Shown: in pieces, positions 1 through 7,348 of the stretch
How positions within the stretch are numbered: the stretch's first letter is position 1
Layout: every line of letters starts with the position of its first letter
Translations under genes and position numbers: made by a program
From: an uncultured Phycisphaerales bacterium
GTDB taxonomy: Bacteria > Planctomycetota > Phycisphaerae > WQYP01
Assembly (NCBI GenBank): GCA_937901265.1
Contig: CALCHA010000701.1
Location: 1-9,953 of the forward strand
Direction: 5' to 3'
Length of the DNA stretch: 9,953 nt
The notes under the pieces: generated by a model
What the model was told of the DNA's origin: nothing
What the model saw: the letters and a program-made list of their open reading frames with translations, nothing else
Databases searched by the model: none

Positions 1-1
1 G

Positions 2-328
2 GCGCAAGCGATGCGGCGGATCCTGGTGGATCACGCGCGATCGCGGCAGCGTGACAAACGTAGCGGCGGGCGGGCGCGGGTGGTGCTCGACGAGGCGGTG
101 GCGCTTTCGCCGCAGAAGGATGAGGACGTCCTCGCCCTGGATGAGGCGCTCGAGAAGCTGGCGAAGGTCGATCCGCGGCAGGCGAAGGTGGTGGAGTTGC
201 GCTTCTTCGGAGGGCTCAATGTGGAGGAGGTCGCCGAGACGCTCCGGGTCTCGAAGCGCACCGTGGAGGGTGACTGGATGTTTGCCCGTGCGTGGCTCAG
301 TCGAGAACTCCGCAGCGCGGAGGCATAA
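2..328 (+). CDS. RNA polymerase sigma factor, ECF type (Sigma70_ECF family), C-terminal part
   Basis: This is the 3' part of an ECF sigma factor. The frame is open to the left edge, so the true start lies before the window; an internal ATG at 11 falls inside the conserved peptide AMRRILVDHAR, which marks this family of sigma factors. Those residues and the basic stretch after them form the linker after region 2. Residues around VDPRQAKVVELRFFGGLNVEEV onward form region 4, the helix-turn-helix that reads the -35 element, with VSKRTVEGDW as the likely recognition helix. The gene ends in TAA nine bases before the kinase start, so the two are almost certainly co-transcribed. From family knowledge, such sigma factors pair genetically with Ser/Thr kinases in Planctomycetota and Acidobacteriota, and the kinase may control the sigma factor. 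Its target promoters are unknown. Confidence 0.93.
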   Translation, partial: AQAMRRILVDHARSRQRDKRSGGRARVVLDEAVALSPQKDEDVLALDEALEKLAKVDPRQAKVVELRFFGGLNVEEVAETLRVSKRTVEGDWMFARAWLSRELRSAEA

Positions 329-337
329 AGAACGTGC

Positions 338-3262
338 ATGGCGCTTTCGCCTGAAAAATATCAGCGGGTAAAGGAGATATTTCTCGCGGCGACGGAAAAG
401 CCCGAGGGAGATCGAACCGCGTTCGTGATCAGTGAATGCGCGGGGGATGGGGAGCTCAAGGCCGAGGTGGAGAGCCTGCTCAAGGAGCATTCCAGCGGGC
501 AGCAGTTGATCCCGCATGAGCCGATACCGCCGCTGGGGTCGATGTCGGCGATTCTTTCCCGGGCGAATATTGATTTGAGTTCCAGCAGCGGGTCGAAGCG
601 AAGCGTCGATGACACCGTGCGGCGCGATCCGACTTCCTACCTGGAGGATTCGACGCCGACGCCATCGGGGTCGGGTTCGGGCTTCGTCGATGCCGGGCGA
701 TTCATGGCGGGGACGATTGTCGCGGGGCGCTACCGGATTATTGAGCTGCTGGGCCGGGGGGGCATGGGGGAGGTGTATCGCGCGGACGATCTGGCGTTGA
801 ATGCGTCGATTGCCATGAAATTTCTACCGCCGCTGTATGGGGCGGATTCGAAGTGGCTGGAGCGGCTGAAGAACGAGGTGCGCGTTGCGCGGCAGGTGAC
901 GCATCCCAACGTCTGCCGGGTGTTCGATCTGGGGGAATTCCAGGGGGAGCAGTTCATCACGATGGAATACATCGATGGGGAAAACCTCGCCTCGCTGCTG
1001 CGCCGCATCGGACGCGTCCCCGATGACAAGGGGCTGCAGATTGCGCGGCAACTCTGCGGCGGGTTGGCGGCGGCGCATGACCGGGGGGTGCTCCACCGGG
1101 ACCTCAAGCCCGCGAACGTGATGATCGATGGGCGCGGGGCGGTGCGAATCACGGATTTCGGTCTCGCCGCCCCGGCTGACCAGTTGCGGACGGAGGGCGG
1201 CCTTCGCGCCGGCACCCCCGCGTACATGTCGCCCGAGCAGCTCAACAGCCGGCCGGTAACGGTGCGATCGGACATCTACTCGCTGGGGCTGGTGCTCTAT
1301 GAGATGTTCACCGGCCGCCGCCCGTTCAAGGCCGACGGCGTGCGGGAATACCAGCGTCTCCACTCGCAGGAAGAGCCGCCCCCGCCGCACGAGTTTGTCG
1401 ATGACATTGATCCCATCGTCGAGCGGGTGATTCTGCGATGCCTGGAAAAGGATCCGAAAAACCGGCCGGCGACGGCGCTGGCGGCATCGGCGGCGTTGCC
1501 GGGCGGGAATCCGCTTCGTGAAATCCTGGCCGCGGGGGAGACGCCGAGCCCCGAGGTGGTCGCGGCGGCGGGCGAAGCATCCGGGGGGTTGAGGCCGCGG
1601 ACGGCGACGGCGTGGCTGGTGGTGGCGTTGCTGGCGATGCTTGCGACGTTGATGCTCGCGCCGCGTGCGTTTCTGGTGCAGAACGTGATCCGGGAAAAGC
1701 CGCCCGCCGTTCTCGCCGACCGGGCGAAGACGATCCTGCATGATCTGGGCTATGACCGCACCCCGCGCGACTGGACGGGTGGCTTTGGGGCCGACGGCGC
1801 GTTCATCGCGCATGTCGAGGACACACGACACGATCCCGAGCGGTGGCGGATGCTGCTGCGGCGGCGCGGCGGGATGGTCTATTACTGGTATCGCCAGAGC
1901 GATGAGCTGCTGGTTCCCTGGCAGGCGATGGGACTTTTCGCATCCGACACGACCGCACGCGAGGAGGACGATCCGCCCGCAGGACCGGGGACGAAGGAAG
2001 TCTCGCTCGATCCCGAAGGGCGCCTGGTGGGGCTGGAGGTTCAGGAGACGGACCATCTGCCATGGGAGGAGGCACAGTCGCAGGGGGCGGTTTCGCCGAT
2101 GGAGGGGCGGACGAAGGGGAGTTGGGAGAAGCTGCTGGCCGCTGCCGGGATTGATGCGGCCGCGGCGCGTGCGGTGCCGCCGACGGGGGCACTGCCGGTG
2201 TACGCCGATGCGCGCGCTGCGTGGGATGTGCGTTTTCCGGAGTTCCCGGAGGAAACGTTTCATGCCGAAGCCGCCGCGGAAAATGGCCGTGCGGTGTTCT
2301 TTTCGATTCGCGGAGACTGGCCCGCCCCGGTGGCGCGCACGAACATCAACCGCATCATTCAAACGTTGCTCTCGGTGGTGCTGCTGATCGTGGGGGGAGC
2401 ACTGGCGTATCGCAGCTTTCGCTCCGGACGCGGGGATCGGCAGGGGGCAACGCGCATGGCGGTGGCGTTTTTCGTTTTTGGCGTGATCGGCTGGGGGCTG
2501 CGATCGCACCACGTGCCCGACCTGGTCGCGGAGTTCCGCATGTTCCGGCAGGCGATGGGGAGCATCCTCTACTGGGTGAGCCTGGTCTGGGTGTTTTACC
2601 TGGCGCTGGAGCCCTACGTGCGGCGGGTGTGGCCGGAGGTGGTGATTTCGTGGTCGCGCCTGCTGGCGGGCAAGTGGGTGGATCCGCTGGTGGGGCGCGA
2701 TGCCCTGGTGGGCTGCGCCGCGGGGGCGCTCGTGGCCATGCTCTCGGCCGTGGACACGCTGGCCCCGCGCTACCTTCACCTCGCCGCGCCGCTGCCGTCG
2801 GTCAACGCCACCTTCGCCCGGCTGTCGGCGCTGACCAACGGGTCGACGCTGTTCACCGGCGTGCTGAGCGCTGTCTATGTCGGGCTGTTGATGCTGCTGC
2901 TGCTGGTGGTGCTCCGCATGGCGCTGCGGCGGCGCGTGCTGGCGGGGCTGGGCTTCGTCGCCGTCATTCTGGCGGCGACCGGCCGGTGGAATCCCTTTGA
3001 GCCCCTGTCGGTGCTGTTTCAAGTGATGATCGGGACGCTGTTCCTGTTATTGCTGGTGCGGCACGGGCTGGTGGCGTTGGTGTTCTGCCTGGCGTTTCGC
3101 CATCTGCTGGAGGACTTTCCGATCACCCCCGACTGGGGCGTGTGGTACGGGTGGAGCGTGGTGACGCCGCTGGCGCTGGGTGCGGTCCTGCTGCTGGTGA
3201 GCTTTTATGCCGCGATCGGGGGCCGGCCGCTGCTGTCGATACGGTGGGGCGATCGCGCCTGA
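338..3262 (+). CDS. Ser/Thr protein kinase with multi-pass membrane C-terminal region
   Basis: A 974-residue Hanks-type kinase. Residues 1-55 match the short helical N-terminal segment often seen on ECF-linked kinases (VKEIFLAATEKP, then CAGDGELKAEVESLL). A Ser/Pro-rich linker leads to the kinase domain at about 131-386: glycine loop GRGGMGEV (139-146), Lys161, Glu180 as probable helix-C glutamate, catalytic HRDLKPAN (253-260), DFG (273-275) and SPE (298-300). All catalytic residues are present, so it should be active. A first membrane segment lies at about 424-441. Residues 445-665 are probably outside the cytoplasm and could be a sensor; they resemble, from memory, C-terminal regions of Acidobacteriota kinases (YADARAAWD, GRAVFFSIRGDW). 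About seven or eight more membrane segments follow (near 672-690, 706-720, 742-757, 787-802, 838-860, 866-880, 890-918, 940-958). The ATG at 338 has only a weak upstream purine stretch. The ligand and substrates are unknown; the upstream sigma factor is the obvious candidate partner. Confidence 0.93.
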   Translation: MALSPEKYQRVKEIFLAATEKPEGDRTAFVISECAGDGELKAEVESLLKEHSSGQQLIPHEPIPPLGSMSAILSRANIDLSSSSGSKRSVDDTVRRDPTSYLEDSTPTPSGSGSGFVDAGRFMAGTIVAGRYRIIELLGRGGMGEVYRADDLALNASIAMKFLPPLYGADSKWLERLKNEVRVARQVTHPNVCRVFDLGEFQGEQFITMEYIDGENLASLLRRIGRVPDDKGLQIARQLCGGLAAAHDRGVLHRDLKPANVMIDGRGAVRITDFGLAAPADQLRTEGGLRAGTPAYMSPEQLNSRPVTVRSDIYSLGLVLYEMFTGRRPFKADGVREYQRLHSQEEPPPPHEFVDDIDPIVERVILRCLEKDPKNRPATALAASAALPGGNPLREILAAGETPSPEVVAAAGEASGGLRPRTATAWLVVALLAMLATLMLAPRAFLVQNVIREKPPAVLADRAKTILHDLGYDRTPRDWTGGFGADGAFIAHVEDTRHDPERWRMLLRRRGGMVYYWYRQSDELLVPWQAMGLFASDTTAREEDDPPAGPGTKEVSLDPEGRLVGLEVQETDHLPWEEAQSQGAVSPMEGRTKGSWEKLLAAAGIDAAAARAVPPTGALPVYADARAAWDVRFPEFPEETFHAEAAAENGRAVFFSIRGDWPAPVARTNINRIIQTLLSVVLLIVGGALAYRSFRSGRGDRQGATRMAVAFFVFGVIGWGLRSHHVPDLVAEFRMFRQAMGSILYWVSLVWVFYLALEPYVRRVWPEVVISWSRLLAGKWVDPLVGRDALVGCAAGALVAMLSAVDTLAPRYLHLAAPLPSVNATFARLSALTNGSTLFTGVLSAVYVGLLMLLLLVVLRMALRRRVLAGLGFVAVILAATGRWNPFEPLSVLFQVMIGTLFLLLLVRHGLVALVFCLAFRHLLEDFPITPDWGVWYGWSVVTPLALGAVLLLVSFYAAIGGRPLLSIRWGDRA

Positions 3263-3272
3263 ACGGGCGGCC

Positions 3273-3285
3273 GGCACCCGGTGCC
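3273..3285. terminator. Weak short hairpin between convergent genes
   Basis: GGCAC and GTGCC flank a 3-base loop just after the kinase stop codon, in the 47-base gap between two convergent genes. A 5-bp stem could fold on either strand. There is no T-tract, so this is not a standard intrinsic terminator; it may be chance in GC-rich DNA. Confidence 0.2.
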
Positions 3286-3309
3286 CCGCGCGGCGCGAAC
3301 CCTCAATCG

Positions 3310-3911
3310 CTATTTCTTCTCGCTCGCCTTCAGACGCACTTCCATGGGATTGCCGTTGACGTTGCAGGAATTCATGGGCCCGGTGATGGTGATGGTCGTC
3401 TTCTCGTTCCAGTCGAGGGCATCCTCGGGTTTGACGTTTTGATTTCGGTAACGACCCGCAGGTCCTTCTCCTTGCCCCAGAGCGTCTGCTTGCCGCAGTC
3501 CAGCGTCACCTGCATGCCTTGCACCGACGGCTTGCCGGCCTCGTTGACTTGCGTGGGGCCGCTCACGAGCACGTTGCCGGTGAAGGTGTAGGCTGCCCCC
3601 TCCTTGATGTTGTCGGTGAGCCATTTTTCGCGGAGGCTTTCCTTGGTCTGGTTGTCGGAATCCGCCGGCCAGAGATTTTTGGGGAGCTTGTTGAGCTCGG
3701 CGATCACGCCGGGCAGGGTGCCGGGTGCCGGTGCCTCGGCGGCATCGATCTTCGCCTGCAGCGCTGCTTCCTGGGCTTTGAGCTTGGCCAGTTGCGCCTT
3801 CATGTCGGCGATGGACTCACCTTTACCCGGTGCGGCAGCGCCTCCCATCAGCAGGACACCGCCGGCGATTGCACACCACGCCACCACGATCGTAGATTTC
3901 ATTCGCGTCAT
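3310..3911 (-). CDS. Exported coiled-coil protein of unknown function, reading frame broken by an apparent 1-base deletion
   Basis: The gene starts at ATG 3911 with a GGAG ribosome-binding site seven bases upstream. Residues 4-27 look like a signal peptide (basic start, then a hydrophobic stretch ending GGAAAP), with no lipobox cysteine. Residues 33-60 are a short Ala/Lys/Glu-rich coiled coil. Residues 100-158 contain beta-like stretches such as AAYTFTGNVLV. The frame then runs into an unrelated Arg/Pro-rich tail ending at 3372. The neighbouring frame instead continues sensibly from NVKPEDALDWNEKTTITIT to a Lys-rich end at TAG 3310. Adding one A to the coding-strand AAAA (3437-3440 on the plus strand) joins the two parts into EIKNVKPED and gives a 200-residue protein. 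The break is a real mutation or a sequence error. I recognise no family; a periplasmic, beta-rich role is a guess from composition. It converges on the kinase gene. Confidence 0.72.
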
Positions 3912-3918
3912 TGCATGG

Positions 3919-3922
3919 CTCC
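3919..3922 (-). promoter_or_regulatory. Ribosome binding site GGAG for the exported coiled-coil gene
   Basis: On the minus strand GGAG lies seven bases before the ATG at 3911. This favours that ATG over the second in-frame ATG at 3902, which also precedes the hydrophobic signal-peptide core. Confidence 0.6.
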
Positions 3923-3942
3923 GGATAAAAGGGTTTCAGACC

Positions 3943-3971
3943 ACTGTAATCAGCGCTACCGTGTATCGCAA
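3943..3971 (-). promoter_or_regulatory. Possible sigma70-type promoter for the exported coiled-coil gene
   Basis: On the minus strand TTGCGA (3966-3971) and TACAGT (3943-3948) are separated by exactly 17 bases, each matching four of six consensus positions. They lie 30-60 bases before the ATG at 3911, a sensible place for a promoter. It was found by eye and such partial matches are common by chance. Confidence 0.28.
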
Positions 3972-4005
3972 TGACGAAAAATGTGAGGTGGGTAGGGGGT
4001 TGAGT

Positions 4006-4053
4006 TGCTGGTCTACGGCGCGTGGTGCGTGCTGCTCTACGGCGATTGGCCGG
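4006..4053. repeat. Imperfect 24-base tandem direct repeat, two copies
   Basis: The 15-base core TGCTGSTCTACGGCG occurs at 4006-4020 and 4030-4044 with one difference (G or C at the sixth base). Aligned over the full 24-base period the two units share about 18 bases. It lies between divergently placed genes with no coding frame to explain it, so it looks like a local duplication. Confidence 0.6.
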
Positions 4054-4322
4054 GGGGTGTTGGTGCGGCGCGGCGAACTGAACGCCCAAGATTTGACACA
4101 TCTCCGCGTCTCGTTCCGATGCCGCGGGGTCGGAAATCGATGAGCAAAAGCAGCGCGCGTGTGGCGCCGCGCAGCCGCAACCAAAAACCGGCCACCCATG
4201 GCCACGCCTCGACGCTGACGACGACGGGAAACACGAAGCCCACAAAGGCGTTGATCCAAAGCGCGCACTCCCTCCAGCAACAAATCGCTTTCAGAGAAAC
4301 GTGGCCCAGTCTTGACAAACCT

Positions 4323-4357
4323 CTTCGTGAACTTCGTGGGCCCTTCGTCCCTTCGTG
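4323..4357. repeat. Degenerate CTTCGTG repeat cluster
   Basis: CTTCGTG occurs at 4323, 4332 and 4351, with a one-base variant CTTCGTC at 4343, so start-to-start spacings are 9, 11 and 8 bases. Read on the minus strand the unit is CACGAAG. I recall similar CACGAAG-type runs between genes in Planctomycetota and Verrucomicrobiota genomes; that is memory, not a search. The irregular spacing does not fit CRISPR and suggests an old simple repeat or a clustered binding site. Confidence 0.6.
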
Positions 4358-4440
4358 TTTTCGCCTGGATGCTCGAACGAAAACGTTTCCGTCCCTGGAT
4401 AGTGATTTGTGGAAAATCTCACTCTAAACGCGATGGAACA

Positions 4441-4587
4441 ATGTCCGTTGAAGAGCGGGTAGCGGGACAAGCGGCGCAACTGGACGGGGCGAGCTGGACG
4501 CAAATGGGCGACGAGGTGGTGGCGTTTACAGGCGGTCCGGAGGTGTATTGCGTGCGTGTGTCGGCGGCCGCGCTCTTCGGAAAATAA
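4441..4587 (+). CDS. Possible small protein of 48 residues, unknown function
   Basis: An ATG at 4441 opens a 48-codon frame beginning MSVEERVAGQAAQLDG and ending in TAA at 4587, seven bases before the end of the convergent metallopeptidase-like gene. About 70 percent of its codons end in G or C, like neighbouring genes, and the composition (acidic start, GDEVVAFTGG in the middle, one Cys) is protein-like. Against it, there is no clear ribosome-binding site (only GGA three bases before the ATG), no recognisable domain, and the same frame continues upstream through the CTTCGTG repeats without a stop. It may be a small gene, a remnant of a longer one, or chance. No function is proposed. Confidence 0.28.
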   Translation: MSVEERVAGQAAQLDGASWTQMGDEVVAFTGGPEVYCVRVSAAALFGK

Positions 4588-4593
4588 TCGGTC

Positions 4594-6024
4594 TCATGGG
4601 GCCGGTTTTGCGGGGAGAGTTTTGAGGTAGGCTTTGAACTGGCTGTCGAGGGTTTGCAGGTCGTTGCCGAAGGCGTCGGTGAAGAGTTTGTGCTGTTCGG
4701 TGAGAGGCAGGGCGGTGAGGGGTTTTTCGGCGTTGTAGGCGGCAAGGTACTTTTCCATGCCGACGCGGTTGGTGCGGTAGAGGAAATGGAACAGCGCCCA
4801 GCCCTCGGCGTAGACGATGGTGAGCGTGTCTTCGTTCATCTCGGCGGGGCGGGGATTGATGATGAATTTGTCGAGGGGCATAAGCTTGTCGGCGGCCATG
4901 AGTTCGTGAACGAGCTCGCTGCGGCCGGGGTTGATGAGCGCGGGGCCGCGGCGGTTCATGCGGTCTTCAAACTCAAAGCTGCAGGCGAGGCCCTCGGAGA
5001 ACCAGAGGGGGTAATCGACGAGGCGTTTCTGGATGCCGGTGTTGAAGGCGAGCTGGTGGGCCGCCTCGTGGGCGGTTTTGGAGGCGTTCATCTGCGAGAG
5101 CGTGTTTCCGTTTTGGTTGTCCACCTTTCCCAATGCGTCGGCAAGGTAGTTTCGTTCGGCGGCGAGCTGGTTGGCCTGGGCATGGTTGCCGTGGGCGTTG
5201 GCGGCATCGATCTGGGTGTTGAGTTGCTGGAGACGGGTGCGGTACTTTGCGAGGCTTTTCGCGGCGTCCTGGGCCTCGGGACCGGTGGAATCATCGTAAA
5301 AAGCGGAGCGGTTGCTGCGCTGCGAATAGAATCCGGCGGCCCATTGAAGATCGGCGCCTTCGGTGTCCCGGGCGTACGTGAGATAGTCGGCGCGATTTTG
5401 AAAGAGAATGACGACAAGGCGATGCTCGAGGAAATTGGGCCGCAGCTTGTTCATGGTGAAGTAGGCCATGAACGCATCGTAGGATTTTTCGAGGGCGGCA
5501 CCGCGTTGGGCGGCGAAGCTGTCTGAGGTGTCGTAGCAGAGCACGAAGTGGCGGGAGTTGCGGGTGCTGAAGTTGCGGTTGAAGCGGTGCTTAAATTCGC
5601 TTTTGAGGGCGGCTTCGGTGGTGGGTTCGAGCGGGAGCTGAACCGCGTCATCTACCTGCCGCAGGAGGGTGTAGGCGGCGCGGTTGTCGGCATCGCCATC
5701 GAGCACTTCACGCGCCGATGCGGCGGCCTGCGTGTACATCTGCCTGGAAAAGGCCCACTGGGCGAGCGCCAGCCGTCCCGGCAGATCGTCGGGCTTAAGA
5801 CTGTCGCGCTTGCGAAGGAACTCCACGAGATCCTGGGCAGCACTGTCATTGGGCAAGGGCTTGGTGGCGGCGGCGGGGGAATCCCCGATGCGTCCGCCAA
5901 CGATCTGGGCGCGCACCGGTGGGACGATGGCACAGGTGGCAAGCAAGGCGATAGTCAGAAGCCGAGCAGTGGTCACGCAGCTGTTCATGGAAAGCCGCCA
6001 GGGGACGTGAAGAGATCGCATCAT
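4594..6024 (-). CDS. Secreted DUF1570-type protein with HEAAH zinc-metallopeptidase motif
   Basis: A protein of up to 476 residues. The hydrophobic stretch at 21-39 ending in VRAQ is a signal peptide, so it acts outside the cytoplasm or in the periplasm. Residues about 64-125 are helical and TPR-like. The core (about 155-430) resembles DUF1570, an uncharacterised gluzincin-like family common in Planctomycetota: HEAAH at 319-323 would supply two zinc ligands and the catalytic Glu, and WFSEG (Glu344) a third ligand. Between the YTFM-like front half and HEAAH, residues 248-305 form an Ala/Gln/Leu-rich, probably coiled-coil insert. Peptidase activity is inferred from the motif; substrate unknown. 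The first ATGs (6024, 6021) lack a clear ribosome-binding site; the ATG at 5988 gives a compact signal peptide starting MNSCVTTAR and is an equally good start. It lies 49 bases after the PilC gene on the same strand and may share its transcript. Confidence 0.8.
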   Translation of the reverse strand: MMRSLHVPWRLSMNSCVTTARLLTIALLATCAIVPPVRAQIVGGRIGDSPAAATKPLPNDSAAQDLVEFLRKRDSLKPDDLPGRLALAQWAFSRQMYTQAAASAREVLDGDADNRAAYTLLRQVDDAVQLPLEPTTEAALKSEFKHRFNRNFSTRNSRHFVLCYDTSDSFAAQRGAALEKSYDAFMAYFTMNKLRPNFLEHRLVVILFQNRADYLTYARDTEGADLQWAAGFYSQRSNRSAFYDDSTGPEAQDAAKSLAKYRTRLQQLNTQIDAANAHGNHAQANQLAAERNYLADALGKVDNQNGNTLSQMNASKTAHEAAHQLAFNTGIQKRLVDYPLWFSEGLACSFEFEDRMNRRGPALINPGRSELVHELMAADKLMPLDKFIINPRPAEMNEDTLTIVYAEGWALFHFLYRTNRVGMEKYLAAYNAEKPLTALPLTEQHKLFTDAFGNDLQTLDSQFKAYLKTLPAKPAP

Positions 6025-6073
6025 AGCGAAACGAGGGAGGGCGCTTCCAGTTGCAGGGGGGAATCCGGATGGG

Positions 6074-7348
6074 CTATTGCGCCATGACCTTCGAGATCGT
6101 CAGGATCGGCATCAGCATGGCGATGGCGACGCCGCCGATCAATCCGCCCATGAGGCCGATCATCACCGGTTCGATGAATTGCGTTGCCGTTTTGATGGCG
6201 GTGCGCAGGTCCTCTTCCATGTAGGCGGAGATGCGGTTGAGGACGTTGGGAAGCTCGCCGGTCTTTTCGCCGGAAGTGATCATCTGCGCGATGGACTTGG
6301 GCACGAGCGACGATTTCAGCAGTGGCTCGGAAAGCTGGGCGCCATTCTGCACCTTGAGGCGGACATCCTCCCACATCGCCTGATACAGGGCGTTGCCGGA
6401 GACGTCTTTGACGATGGCGAGGCAGTCGAGCATCTGCACGCCTGAGGAGATCATCGTGCCCATGGTCGAGAGCGAGCGGGAGAGATAGAGCTTGTGGAAC
6501 ATGGGGCCGAAGATGGGGAGCTTGAGCTTGAGCCCGTCCGCAACGCGCTGGCCCGTGGGCGTGCGCAGCAGAAAGAAAATTCCCCCCGCGATCGCGGCGA
6601 CCCCGACGATCCACAGATACCAGAAGTGGATCAGCGAGCCGGAGATCGCCATGAGGACCTGCGTCGGCATCGGGAGCGCGGCCTTGCGGCTGGCGAAAAT
6701 GGAGGTGAACTTCGGGAGGATCGCCGTGAGCAGAAAGATGGTCACACCGATGGACATGACCATCATGAAGCCGGGATAGACCAGCGCCCCTTTGACCTTT
6801 TTTCCCGTTTCGCGTTGCGACACGAGGTAGTCGGCGAGCTTGCGGAGCATGGGCCCCATCGTGCCGGAGATTTCCGAGGCACGCACCAGCGAGATGTAAT
6901 AGTGGGGAAACACCCGCGGGTAGCGCTCGAAGCAGGCGGAGATGTCCTTGCCCCCGGTGACGTCGTTGTCGACCGCCTTGAGGACGGCCACGAAGGGGTC
7001 GGAAAAGGTTTGCTCGGCGAGCGCGTGAAGCGCTTCGGAAAGCGGAACACCGGTGTCCACCATCACCGAGAGCTGCAGGGTGAAGTTGATGAGCTCTTCG
7101 CGGGACACGCGGGTGTTCTTCGTGGCGACAACCGTTGGCGCGGCAGGGGAGCCATCGGCGGTGGCGCCGGCCTTGGCGGGCTTGATGTCGATGACGTACT
7201 TGCCTTCGTTGCGCAGCGCTCGGGTGGCGTCGGCCAGCGATGGGGCGTTGACGATGCCCGAAAGGGTCTGCCCCTTCTGGTCGCGCGCCTGATAAGCGTA
7301 CGCGACGGCCGGGGCGATGGGAATGGCGGCGGCGATGGCAGTGGTCAT
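6074..7348 (-). CDS. Type IV pilus / type II secretion inner-membrane platform protein (PilC/GspF family)
   Basis: A 424-residue polytopic inner-membrane protein on which the assembly ATPase acts to push pilin or pseudopilin subunits into a fibre. It starts with YAYQARDQKGQTLSG, the usual family opening, and has two tandem T2SSF domains (about 83-215 and 287-410). Membrane segments lie near 193-215 (FMMVMSIGVTIFLLTAIL), 243-261 and 395-418. Repeated features such as MVDTGVPLSEAL and MISSGVQMLDCL mark matching points in the two halves. Length is close to the family norm of about 400. The start chosen is ATG 7348, whose bases overlap the ATPase stop codon as ATGA, a sign of translational coupling; the frame stays open upstream but only through the ATPase gene. 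The N-terminus has an Ala/Pro-rich addition of about 16 residues. Whether it serves a pilus or a secretion system cannot be told, since no pilin, secretin or PilT is in view. Confidence 0.93.
   Translation of the reverse strand: MTTAIAAAIPIAPAVAYAYQARDQKGQTLSGIVNAPSLADATRALRNEGKYVIDIKPAKAGATADGSPAAPTVVATKNTRVSREELINFTLQLSVMVDTGVPLSEALHALAEQTFSDPFVAVLKAVDNDVTGGKDISACFERYPRVFPHYYISLVRASEISGTMGPMLRKLADYLVSQRETGKKVKGALVYPGFMMVMSIGVTIFLLTAILPKFTSIFASRKAALPMPTQVLMAISGSLIHFWYLWIVGVAAIAGGIFFLLRTPTGQRVADGLKLKLPIFGPMFHKLYLSRSLSTMGTMISSGVQMLDCLAIVKDVSGNALYQAMWEDVRLKVQNGAQLSEPLLKSSLVPKSIAQMITSGEKTGELPNVLNRISAYMEEDLRTAIKTATQFIEPVMIGLMGGLIGGVAIAMLMPILTISKVMAQ

Larger units (their letters stand above)
3972..4440. 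other. Gene-poor intergenic stretch, possible degenerate repeat element
   Basis: I see no convincing gene here. The longest frames (plus 4005-4427; minus 4037-4318 and 3936-4283) have no ribosome-binding site, no recognisable domain and odd composition rich in Arg, Trp or Pro. The stretch holds an imperfect 24-base direct repeat (4006-4053) and a run of TTCGTG-type motifs (4323-4357). No tRNA, riboswitch or long inverted repeat was found. The segment from about 3985 to 4310 could be a dispersed non-coding repeat, but a single copy cannot prove that. Confidence 0.4.

Noticed and set aside
824..3022. A 732-codon open frame on the minus strand inside the kinase gene
   Set aside because: It lies wholly opposite a kinase with intact motifs and is very rich in Arg, His, Gln and Pro with no known domain. 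In GC-rich DNA the reverse of a codon-biased gene often stays open.
3430..3450. Programmed -1 ribosomal frameshift as the explanation of the broken gene
   Set aside because: No slippery heptamer is present; the Lys tRNA on AAA would have to re-pair with CAA, and no downstream structure was evident. A lost base is simpler.
4323..4357. CRISPR array
   Set aside because: The units are only about 7 bases with spacings of 8 to 11, far shorter than CRISPR repeats and spacers, and no cas genes are present.
4005..4427. A 140-codon plus-strand frame in the intergenic stretch
   Set aside because: It has no ribosome-binding site, low-complexity Arg/Ser/Pro-rich content and runs through the CTTCGTG repeats.
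4654..5526. A 290-codon plus-strand frame rich in Gly, Val and Glu opposite the metallopeptidase-like gene
   Set aside because: Its Gly/Val/Glu-rich content is the mirror of the Ala/Thr/Leu-rich gene on the minus strand, and the latter carries a signal peptide and the HEAAH motif.
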